The notes below the pieces were generated by a model, which saw only the letters and a program-made list of their open reading frames with translations, was not told the origin of the DNA and searched no databases. A DNA stretch of 64,000 nucleotides from Diacronema lutheri (taxonomy: Eukaryota > Haptophyta > Pavlovophyceae > Pavlovales > Pavlovaceae): assembly GCA_019448385.1 (NCBI GenBank), contig JAGTXO010000025.1, positions 310,001-374,000 of the forward strand, read 5' to 3'. A program made the translations under genes and the position numbers. Positions 29,166 through 37,958 of the stretch are shown here, piece after piece. Positions within the stretch are counted from its first letter, which is position 1. The number at the start of each line of letters is the position of its first letter.

Positions 29166-29389
29166 CCCTCTCCCCTCCCCTCGCCCCGCGCTAGCAACGG
29201 TCTTGGAAAAGTGTAACTGTGGGGTAAATCTCCGTTCTCACGCCTCGGCCCGTGAACGGGCCTAATATTTAAGCGTCGTTTAGTAAGTTTGATACCTTAC
29301 AAAGTCAAAAGAGGAAAGGTGGTTCGACGGTCGGCCCCCTTTACCCCCCTGTCGTCTGTCGACGCCGGTGTCGTCACTCGTCAGTGTCG
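29166..29389. promoter_or_regulatory. AT-richer promoter region with a 16-bp palindrome
   Basis: Lies upstream of the HET-like gene and downstream of the sialidase, both on the minus strand. It contains GGCCCGTGAACGGGCC at 29247-29262, a 7-2-7 inverted repeat next to AATATTTAAG, which on the minus strand reads as a TATA-like TTAAATATT. This is the clearest candidate core promoter in the window. Confidence 0.4.
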
Positions 29390-30853
29390 TCATTCCTCGC
29401 CGAGGTGTGCGCGCGTGAACGCGATGGCCGATGCGCCCGCCGGGCCGTGCTCGAACAGCACGCCAATCTCGGGCCACGGCTCGACGCCGACGGGCGGCCA
29501 CGTGTGCAGGTCCGAGTAGCCTGCGAGCCCGCGCACGTTGGGTCGGCCGACAAGCCGCCAGCTGCGCGCACCGTCCGCGGACGCGTAGAGCCCGAGCGCG
29601 CGGCGTTCGGTCGGATCGCTTGGCGACGCAGCGTACAGCCAGCCGCCGGACGACGCGAGCGAGCCCTCGCACTGCGGGTCGGGCACGGTGCATCCGCCGC
29701 CATCGCCCGAGCTCGCGCCGGCTTGCTCGCGCAGCGTCCACGTGATGCCGCCATCAGTCGAGCTCGCAAAGTGGCGGCAGCGCGGCCCGCGCGCGTTATA
29801 CAAGCGGTAGCTCGAGATGACCTCGCCGCTCGGCAGCTCGGCGAGCATGTGCTCGTGCGAGCCGAGCGCGGGGATGTCCGAGCCGACGTGCCACGTGCCG
29901 CCGCCGTCGTCCGAGTAGAGCGTGGCGCCGAAGCTGCCGCGCGCCTCGTACGCGTTCAGCCCGCCCAACGCGTCGCCCACGCCGAGGTCGACGATGCGGC
30001 CGGACACGTGCTCGCGCTGCGCAAAGTGGTGCGACGCCGCGCCGCCTGCGCGCGCGTGCGCGCCAGCGTGGTGTCCGAGCGCCGCCTCGGCGTTGTCGAC
30101 CTCGTAATCGGTGACCACAGACTGCACACGGCGCGCGTCGGCGGGATCCGACGCCCACACCTGCCGCTGCACGACGGCTGACTCAGCGAGCAGGTGGTTG
30201 AACGGCGCGAGCAGGCGGCCGGCGTGCGCTCCGTGCGCAAGCTGCACGCCGTGGCCCGGCCCCGTCGCCATTCGCCCGCGCCCGGGCAGCTTGACCTGCT
30301 CGGTGATGTCGACGGGGTTGGTCCACTTTTCGCCGTCCGTCGTGCGCGCGAGGAAGACGTACGTCTCGTTGACGGTGAAGAGGAGCACGACCGCCGGTCG
30401 GTCGGCGGGCGACGCGGGCGCGAGCGCGATCGGCGTCGGGTTGCCGTAGCTCGTGAAGCCACGCGAGCCGGGCGGCGCGCCGGGGACGCCAAACTGGTTG
30501 CTCACGACGCGCGTCGCGTCGAGCGACCATGTGACGCCATTGTCGTCTGAGCGCTTGACGAGAATGTCGATCGGACCGTCGTCTCGCGCGCTGCGCCGCG
30601 CCTCGGCGAAGGCGAGCAGCGTCTCGCCGCCCAGGCTCGCAATCGCGGGCACCCGGTAGCTCGGGTACTCGATGTCGTCGTCCGGGTCGAAGACGGTCGA
30701 CGTGCGCGGGTTGGCCCAGCCGCTCGCGGCAATGAGCTCGTCGGACTCGGGCGCGGGCGGGCCAGCGCGTAGCGCCGCGAGCAGCGCGCCGGCCGCAACC
30801 AAGCTGAAGCCGCAGCCTGCGGCCGCGGCCGCGCGCTTCCTCGGCAGCAGCAT
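29390..30853 (-). CDS. Exo-alpha-sialidase (neuraminidase-like, GH33-type)
   Basis: 487 aa, intronless. An N-terminal signal anchor (GFSLVAAGALLAAL) is followed by the sialidase start motif YRVPAI (FRIP type). Three Asp-boxes follow: SDDNGVTW, SDDGGGTW and STDGGITW. A GxHEHMLAELPSGEVISSYR strand carries likely catalytic acidic residues. The six-bladed beta-propeller would cleave terminal sialic or related nonulosonic acids, probably in the Golgi, lysosome or outside the cell. The 53-bp gap to the divergent M16 protease start implies a shared promoter. The true substrate is not shown by sequence. Confidence 0.8.
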   Translation of the reverse strand: MLLPRKRAAAAAGCGFSLVAAGALLAALRAGPPAPESDELIAASGWANPRTSTVFDPDDDIEYPSYRVPAIASLGGETLLAFAEARRSARDDGPIDILVKRSDDNGVTWSLDATRVVSNQFGVPGAPPGSRGFTSYGNPTPIALAPASPADRPAVVLLFTVNETYVFLARTTDGEKWTNPVDITEQVKLPGRGRMATGPGHGVQLAHGAHAGRLLAPFNHLLAESAVVQRQVWASDPADARRVQSVVTDYEVDNAEAALGHHAGAHARAGGAASHHFAQREHVSGRIVDLGVGDALGGLNAYEARGSFGATLYSDDGGGTWHVGSDIPALGSHEHMLAELPSGEVISSYRLYNARGPRCRHFASSTDGGITWTLREQAGASSGDGGGCTVPDPQCEGSLASSGGWLYAASPSDPTERRALGLYASADGARSWRLVGRPNVRGLAGYSDLHTWPPVGVEPWPEIGVLFEHGPAGASAIAFTRAHLGEE

Positions 30854-30906
30854 CGCGCCGAAAAGCGGCCGTTGACCCCCGGTCCACCCCCAAAATCCCG
30901 CGGGCG

Positions 30907-33900
30907 ATGGCGGTCGGTGGGGTGGGAGCGCGCACGCGCGACGATGCGTCGTGCGCGGTGATGGGCGTGACGGCGCTGCTGCTCGCGCTCGCCGGGTTCG
31001 CGTCGTTCGTCCTGCAGCAGCTCGCCGACGAGCCCGACGCGTGCTTTGCCGATGTAGTCGTCACGCCGCCAAAGGACGCGCGCGCGTACCGGGTCTTTGA
31101 GCTCGACAACGGGCTGCGCGCGCTCGTCGTGTCGGATGCGCAGGCGGACGTGGCGGCGGCGGCGATGAGCGTCGGCGTGGGCTCGCTGTTCGATCCGCCC
31201 GAGACCGCCGGCCTCGCCCACTTCCTCGAGCACATGCTCTTCACCGGCAACGCGCGCTACCCGCGCGAGGGCGAGTACTTTGACTTTGTCAATGCGCACG
31301 GCGGCTCGACCAACGCGGCGACGGGGCTCGAGCGAACGCACTTCCATTTCTCGATTCCGCCGGCGCAGCTGCTGCCCGCGCTCGAGCGCCTTCTCCAGTT
31401 CTTCATCTCGCCCACGCTCGCGCCCGGCATGACGGAGCGCGAGAAGCACGCGGTGAGCGCGGAGCACTCGAAGAACGTCGCGCAGGACGAGTGGCGCTTC
31501 CAGCGGATCCGGTTCCTCACGACGGGCAACCCGGCGTGCGCGCTGCACAAGTTTGGGACGGGCAACCTGGCCACGCTCGCCAACGCCTCCTCCGACCAGC
31601 TCCGCGCCTTCTACGACGCGCATTACGCGCCACGTGCGATGGGTCTCGCCGTCGTCGGCCGCGAGTCGCTCGACCGGCTCGAGGCGGCGGTGCGGAGCCT
31701 CGCGTCGCACATGCCGAAGAAGGCGGCGGTGACGCCGACCTTTGACGACGCGCCCGGTCCGCTGCCGCCTTACCCGGCGCACGGCCTCGTCGCCGGCTCG
31801 GCCGACGCGCGCGGCCGCGCGGTCGGCGGCCGGCAAGTCGAGTTTGAACCGGTCGCCGACGCGCAGGCGCTCCGCCTCGTCTGGTACCTGCCGCCGATGC
31901 GCGGCGAGTACGCGCGCAAGTCGCTCGCGTACGTGACCGAGCTCCTCGGCGACGAGGGCCCGGGCTCGCTCGTCTCGCTCCTACGCGCCGAGCGCGGCTG
32001 GGCAGACGCGCTCACCGCTGGCGCGTCACACCCGGCTTCCTTCTTCTCGGAGGTTGAGGTCTCGATCTCGCTCACATCGGATGGACTCGAGCACGTGGAC
32101 GACGTGGTCGAGCTCGTCTTCGCCGCGATCGGCAAGATCCGCGCCACGCCGCCCGAGCGATGGCGGTGGGAGGAGGACCGGCAGCTCGCAGAGATCGAGT
32201 GGCGCTTTCTAGAGCCCGCCCAGCCCGCCGCGCTCGCGCAGGACCTCTCCGCCGCGCTGCTCGACAAGGACGTGCCGCTGTGCGACGCGCTGCGCGGGCC
32301 ATACGCGTACCGGCACTTTGACAGCGCGCAAATCTCGACCGTCGCCGCGCAGCTCACGGCGGACACGCTCCTCCTCTACGTCGGCGCCAAGGGGCTCTCG
32401 CGCGGCGTGCCCGATGCTGGCCCTGCGAGCGCGCTCGACTTTGGCACAGACTCGGGCTGGGTGCGCGAGAAATACTACGGAGCGCGCTTCCGCGTTCGCC
32501 CCTTCTCGCCCGAGCAGCTGCGCGCGTGGCGGGGCGCCGACGCGGCGCGCGTCGCCGCCGGCGGAGAGGGCGCCGGTGGCGTCGGCGCGGATCTGCGCCT
32601 GCCTCCACCCAACGCCTTTATCCCGACGGACTTCTCCCTTGTCGTGCCCGCGGCGCCGGCAGGCTCCGCGGCAAGCCTGACGGTGGCGCCCGAGCTGCTC
32701 GACGACTCGACAACGGGCAGGCTGTGGCTCTACGCCGACGGCACCTTCGCCCAGCCGCGCGCGTCCGTCACGTGCGTCGTGACGGCCGGCGCGGTGCTCG
32801 CCGACGCGCGCGCGCTTTGGACGACGCAGCTGCTCATCAGCATGGCGACGGACGCGCTCAAGGAGCGCGCGTACCCGGCGGCGATCGCGGGGCTCGCCGC
32901 GTCGGTCGGCGTCGGCATCGAGGGCCTTGAGCTCTCGGCGTCGGGCTTCTCGCACAAGTTGACACGCCTCCTGCAGATGGCCGCGAGCACGGTCGCGCCC
33001 GGCGCGACCGTGCGCGCGAGTCGCTTTGAGGCCGTGCGCGCGGCCATCGTGCGCGACCTGCGCGCCGAGCAGTTCGCCGGCTCGCTGGCGAACGCGCTCA
33101 CGCAGCTGAAGGTGCTCGTACGCGCGCGCACGGCCTCCTACGACCGTCTGGCGGCCGTGCGCATCGTCGCCAACCTGACGATCGACGACGTGCGCGCGCA
33201 CGCGACGCGCCTCGTCTCTGCGGGCAGTTACACCGAATGCCTTGTAGCGGGTAACGTGCGCGAGCAGCACGCGCTCGGCGCGTTCGCCACCGTGCGCGCC
33301 GCGCTCGGCGGCCCGCCGCTCGCGTCGGGCGCGCTCGCGAACCTGCGGCAGCGCGTCCTCTCCGTCCCCGTCGGCGATCACCTCTGGCAGGCGGACGCGC
33401 TCGACCCGGACGAGATCAACTCCGCCGTCGCGCTGTACTACGAGGCGCGCGCGCGCGCGCTGTGCGTAGCGGCCCGGCGGCGCGTGCGGCGCGTGCGGGG
33501 CGCGACCGCTTGACTCGTGCGCGTCGACCCGCCGCCCGCGCGCCGCGCACGGCCGCGCCGCGCCCATCCTCATCCCCTTCACACACACACACATACACAC
33601 ACACACACCTTGGTGCACCCCGCAGGTCGGCTCAACCGCTTCTTCTTTGCGCGACGAGGCGTGCCTCGAGCTGCTCGTCATGTTGGTGCAGCAGGCCGCT
33701 TTCGATCAGCTGCGCACCGACGAGCAGCTCGGGTACACGATCGGTGCGCAGGCCTACCGCGCGTGGTCTGCGCAGGCGGTCCTGCTGTACGCGCGATCCG
33801 ACGCCGCGTCGACGGACTACCTTGACGAGCGCTTCGAGGCGTTCCTCACCGCGCACGCGGCCGTGCTGCGCGGCACGAGCGACGCAAAGCTGCAGACGAC

Positions 33901-34306
33901 GCGCGCCGCGCTCGTCGCGAACCTCGGCGCGCGCGACCGCTCGCTCGCCGACCGCACGACGCGGCTCTGGTCCGAGCTCGAGATGCACGACTGCGTCTTT
34001 GACCGCGCGGCGAGGCTGCGCGAGCACGCGCGCAACCTGACGCTCGTCGACGTGCTCGAGCTGTACGAGCGCACGTTCCTCGACCGGCGCACGCGGCGCA
34101 AGCTTGCCGTGCGCGTGCGTGCGCCAGGCGAGAGCAGTCGGCCGACGCCGAGGCGCGTCGCGCCTGCGCGCGGCGAGTCAGGGCAGCGCGCCAGTCAATA
34201 CAGAGCCATCGCGTCGGACGGCGTGGAGGCGTGGCGCGCAGGGTGCGAGCTGCTGCCAGCACCAACAACGTGCGATGCGTTTGCGCAAGAGGCTGCCGCG
34301 ATGTAG
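30907..34306 (+). CDS. Insulysin/nardilysin-type M16 metalloprotease
   Basis: Exons 30907-33444 and 33626-34306 give 1072 aa, close to the M16A usual length. A hydrophobic N-terminal segment (VMGVTALLLALAGFASFVL) suggests an anchor. The inverted zinc motif HFLEHMLF gives H105, E108 and H109, with the distal glutamate E186 in AVSAEHSKN. The C-terminal half has INSAVALYYE and LRTDEQLGYTIG, the standard M16A C-terminal motifs. The intron is best read as GC-AG (exon TACGAG, intron GCGCGC), which keeps YYE-VGSTASS aligned. A GT donor 21 bp downstream would add seven residues. The intron contains a (CA)n microsatellite. Confidence 0.88.
33580..33608 (+). repeat. (CA)n microsatellite
   Basis: About 29 bp of CA dinucleotides with one interrupting T, inside the M16 protease intron, 17 bp before its splice acceptor. 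The polypyrimidine role there may be served by the C residues. Confidence 0.8.
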
Positions 34307-34332
34307 CACTACATCCTGAGCCATCCAAATGC

Positions 34333-36436
34333 TTAGGCGGGGCCGGGCGCGGTTTGCGGCGGCACGTCGTCGCCCGGGTCTCGATCCGGCTGGGTAAAGA
34401 TGGCCTGCAGGTAGCCGACGATCAGGCCGAGGACGCCCCCAACAAGGATAAGCGTCAGCTCGTCTTCCTGAAAGATGGGGTGCAGCACCTGCTCGAACTC
34501 GGCCTGGTGACGCGCCGCGGCGCCGCGGCGCGAGGCGGTGCGCGGAGGGTGACGGTGCTGACATCGTGAGGGACGCTGGGAAGGTTGCGCGCGAGCGCGC
34601 GGCCGCGCCGCAACGCGCGCGCGCTCGAGCGACGCGTGGCAGCGCGCCATACCGCCGAGAGCGAGTTCATCTTTGCGGCGATCTCTGGCTGCATGCGGAG
34701 CGCGCTGTCCGCGTAGCCGTGCACCTGACGCGCATCCCCGCGCCGCGGGCGCAGCGCGGACGGCGTTCGGCGTGGGCTGTGGGCTGCGCGCAGTGGCCGC
34801 GACCCTCGAGTGGCGTGCGCGCGGCGCTGTGAGCGCGGGGCGCGCGGCGCGGCAGCCGCACCCTGTGCAGCTGCGCAGGAAACTGCCGCACGACCTGCTC
34901 GGTGATCTCGGAGCGCGTCTGCGCCCATGCTTCCGACGAAGCGAGCTCTGTTGGTCGGCCGCTAAAAAGGATTTGCGCGCAGCCGTCGACGTATTTGGAT
35001 GTGCGCTCGCGGAGCAGCGCGTCGAAGCGCGCGCCGTGCTTGCCGTTAATGATGTTGTCCCATAGCTTCGCCGAGGTGAGCGTGACTGGCACGAGCGACG
35101 CGGCGAACTCGGCCGACACCTCGCGCTGGCGCGTCAGGAAAAGGCCCTGCAGCGACCACGGCCCGAATCGTATGGGCTCGATGGGTTCGAAGATGAGCTT
35201 GAGCGCGATCCAGTTGGTCAGGTAGCCGACCACCGCGCCACCCGCCGCGAGCGTCCACGGCGCGTCGTACAGCACCCACGCGAACATTTGGAACAGGCCA
35301 AGCACGAAGCCGAAGCCGATGCCGGAGTCGACGAGGAACTGCAGCTCGCACCGACCGACGCGCTGGAAGAGCGCGCCAAGCAACCGTCGGTCGCGCAGCA
35401 TCTCGCCCACGACGAGGCCGCGCAGGTCGACCAGCGCCTCGATCGAGCGCGACATCTCGCGCACCGTGCCCGCGATGAAGTCGTGCGTGCGCCGCTGCAA
35501 GAGGCCACGCACGTCCGCAGGGAGCTCGGAATAAACACCCTTCGCGACGCCGACGGCGCCGCGGCGCGCCCACGAGGCCGTGGTGGGCAGGCGGCTGGCG
35601 ACAATTTCGGGCACCATGCTCGCCACGCCGGGCATCAGCAACGCTGCGCAGCGCGCCGGCTCGAGCCGCGCAAAGACGGCGGGCAGGTCGACGAGTTTCG
35701 TCAGCGTGTCCACCATCCGGTGGGCCATCGCGCCCGTTTTGGCGGGAACGATGCCGCGCCAGCCGAGCAGGCCGAGCGGCGTGCCGTCGCGCACCCAGAG
35801 CGGCAGCCCCACAAACTCGATCGGGTAGAAGATCATCCACACCGCGATCCGGTTGGTCAGCCAGCCCGTGCCAGCGGCGACGAACGGGATCGTGATGTAT
35901 GACTTCCAATTCGCGCGCCACTTGCGCGCGAAGCGCGCGCGCGCGGCGTCGAACGTGGCGGCGGCGCGCGCGCGCGCGGCGAGCGCAGGCGCCGTGCTCA
36001 GCGCCCGCTGCGCCGCGAGCACCATCGCCAGCGCAATAAGCGCGCGCGCCCACGGCGGCGGCGCGAGGCCGATCGACTTGAGCCCAGCGCTCGCAGCCGC
36101 GGTCGCGGGCGCGAGGCAGACGCGCGCGAAGAGCAGCCGACGCAAGTGGGCAAAGACCAAGCCCGAAAATGTCAAGCGCGGTCGCGCCGCGCCGCGCCCG
36201 CCTGTGCGCCGCGCCGCGCCCAACCCGGCCGCGTGCGGCGGTGCGTCGGGCGCGAGCGCGGCCGCGCTGTCGCCGTCCGCGCACGCCGCCGGGTCGACAG
36301 CGCCGGCGGCGGCAACGTTGAGAGGGCGCAAACGCGCCCGCGCCGCCCGCGCGCGCAGCAGCGGCCGCGCCGAGCCGAAGCCGCTCGCCTCGCGCGCGCA
36401 CGCGCACAGTAGCGCGAGGACGGCGACCCTTCTCAT
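34333..36436 (-). CDS. Plastid-targeted DUF445-family membrane protein
   Basis: Exons 34862-36436, 34653-34724 and 34333-34503 give 605 aa. The leader is a signal peptide MRRVAVLALLCACAREASGF cleaved before a basic transit stretch, typical of secondary plastid import. The DUF445 family is seen as two similar halves: NWKSYITIPFVAAGTGWLTN with WMIFYPIEFVG, and GAVVGYLTNWIALKLIFEP with PIEPIRFGPW. It closes with EFEQVLHPIFQEDELTLILVGG, whose parts are joined across the last intron. The family is a conserved membrane protein of bacteria and plastids without assigned biochemistry. Intron donors are GTGCGG and GTATGG. It ends 26 bp from the M16 protease stop. Confidence 0.82.
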
Positions 36437-36501
36437 TCGCTCCGCGTTCTTGCCGCGCTTTTTGAAAGCGGTACCCGTGCAGTAGCCACTTCTCGGTGCG
36501 C

Positions 36502-36512
36502 TTTTGGCGCGA
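36502..36512 (+). promoter_or_regulatory. Possible E2F-type site at the start of the HMG/histone-fold gene
   Basis: TTTTGGCGCGA touches the ATG at 36513 and fits the E2F core TTTSSCGC. In such GC-rich DNA this can arise by chance. It is noted because the gene looks replication-linked. Confidence 0.25.
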
Positions 36513-37808
36513 ATGGAGGTGGAGGTTGCAACCTCGACCCAGCGCGACGAGGCGCTGGGCGCGGGCGAGCCGGGCCATGGTGACGTCGATACGCCGCGCG
36601 CACCCAGCGCCGCGCTCGATGATGATGCCGAGGCAGACGCCGAAACGCCCATCAACGCCGCGCCGCGCGACGACGGGCCGCCGCTCGAGCCACCAAAGAA
36701 GCCGCTCTCAGCCTACTTCCTCTTCCTCAAGGAGTCGGGGCTGCGCGCGAGCGAGGCGGGCGCGCGCTGGTCTTCGATGGGCGCGGAGGCGCAGCAGGCC
36801 TTCCACGACCGCGCGCGCGAAGCCAAGGCCGAGTTCGCGCTCGCGCTCGCCGCGTTCGTCGCAGCCGGCGGGCGTGAGCGCGAGCCTGTGGCGGCGGCGG
36901 ACCGCACCGAAGGGCCGCCGCCGCCGCTGCCGCTCTCGCTCGTGGGCAAGCACATGAAGTTTGATCCTGAGATCGCGCGCTGCTCCAAAGAGGCGATCCT
37001 CGCCATGCAGCGTGCGCTCTCGCTCTTTGTCACGCAGCTCGGCGACGAGACCGCGAAGCTCGTCGGCCGGAACAAGCGCCGCGCGATCGGTACCAAGGAC
37101 CTCGTCGCGACGATGGGCCAGTACCACCTGCGCGAAGCGCACGGCTTCCTTATCGACGAGATCAAGATGCCCGACGAGAAGGAGCGCCGCGCGCCGCCGC
37201 CGCGCAAGCGCAAGGTCGACGCGGCCGACGCCGCTCAAGCGGCCGACGCCGAGGGCGCGCCAGCCGCCGAAGCCGGCGCGGCCGATGAGGCTGTGGAGGC
37301 GGCGAGCAAGACGCCGGCGGCCAGCAAGCGCGGTCGCGGCACCACCATCGCGCAGCCGCTCGCCGCGAGCGCCGCGCGCATCACCACCTTCTTCTCAACC
37401 GCGCCGCGGCCTGCGGCGGCGCGCGGGCGAGCTGGCGCGACGAGCGCGCATGGCGTCGGTGGCGACGACGAGGACGAGGACGAAAAAGTTCAGCGTCCGC
37501 GGAAGGCCGGGCGCGCACGGCGAGGGCGCCGGATGATCGACGAGCTCGAGGATGCGGAAGACGGCGGCGACGCTGCTGCGGAGGACAAGGCAGAGGCCGA
37601 GGCCGAGGCCGAGGCCGAGGCCGAGGCCGAGGCCGAGGCCGAGGCGGAGGACATGGGCGAGGCCGAGGCGGAGGTGGATGCGTCCGGTGCCGACGTCGCC
37701 AACGACAATGGCAACAACGGCGGCGAGATGGATGGCGATGACGAGGATGGCGGTGCCTCACAGGACGCTGCGGGCAGAAGCAATGGTCGAGTGGACGTCG
37801 CCCTCTAG
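36513..37808 (+). CDS. HMG-box plus histone-fold (Dpb3/POLE4/NF-YC-like) protein
   Basis: 431 aa from ATG 36513 (the frame opens with TTG at 36504). Residues about 60-115 form an HMG box (PKKPLSAYFLFLKESGLRAS). Residues about 135-205 form a CBF/NF-Y-type histone fold (LPLSLVGKHMKFDPEIARCS; EAILAMQRALSLFVTQLGDE; RRAIGTKDLVATMGQYH) closest in style to POLE4/Dpb3 or CHRAC subunits. A basic NLS-like PRKRKV, an imperfect PIP-like RITTFF and an acidic Ala-Glu repeat tail follow. Likely nuclear and DNA-bound, either in polymerase epsilon or chromatin remodelling. The partner histone-fold protein is not in the window. Confidence 0.75.
   Translation: MEVEVATSTQRDEALGAGEPGHGDVDTPRAPSAALDDDAEADAETPINAAPRDDGPPLEPPKKPLSAYFLFLKESGLRASEAGARWSSMGAEAQQAFHDRAREAKAEFALALAAFVAAGGREREPVAAADRTEGPPPPLPLSLVGKHMKFDPEIARCSKEAILAMQRALSLFVTQLGDETAKLVGRNKRRAIGTKDLVATMGQYHLREAHGFLIDEIKMPDEKERRAPPPRKRKVDAADAAQAADAEGAPAAEAGAADEAVEAASKTPAASKRGRGTTIAQPLAASAARITTFFSTAPRPAAARGRAGATSAHGVGGDDEDEDEKVQRPRKAGRARRGRRMIDELEDAEDGGDAAAEDKAEAEAEAEAEAEAEAEAEAEDMGEAEAEVDASGADVANDNGNNGGEMDGDDEDGGASQDAAGRSNGRVDVAL
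37590..37650 (+). repeat. (GAGGCC)n in-frame hexamer repeat
   Basis: About ten tandem GAGGCC units encode the Glu-Ala run near the C-terminus of the HMG/histone-fold protein. Length may vary by slippage. Confidence 0.8.
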
Positions 37809-37958
37809 TCCGACGGCGCGCAAGCGGCTCAGCCCCCGACCTCCGGGGCGCGATGGGCACGACCCGCTGAAGGGCACCAGGCGCCCACACGCTGGACGCG
37901 TGGACCCGCACCGACGGCTGAACGTGCCTAGCGTCAGCCTGGCAGTAGAATTCCACGT

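Noticed and set aside
33465-33625. GT donor at 33466 for the M16 protease intron
   Set aside because: In phase, but it would add an Ala-Arg-Ala-Arg stretch that breaks the family alignment; GC-AG at 33445 fits better, though RNA evidence is needed.
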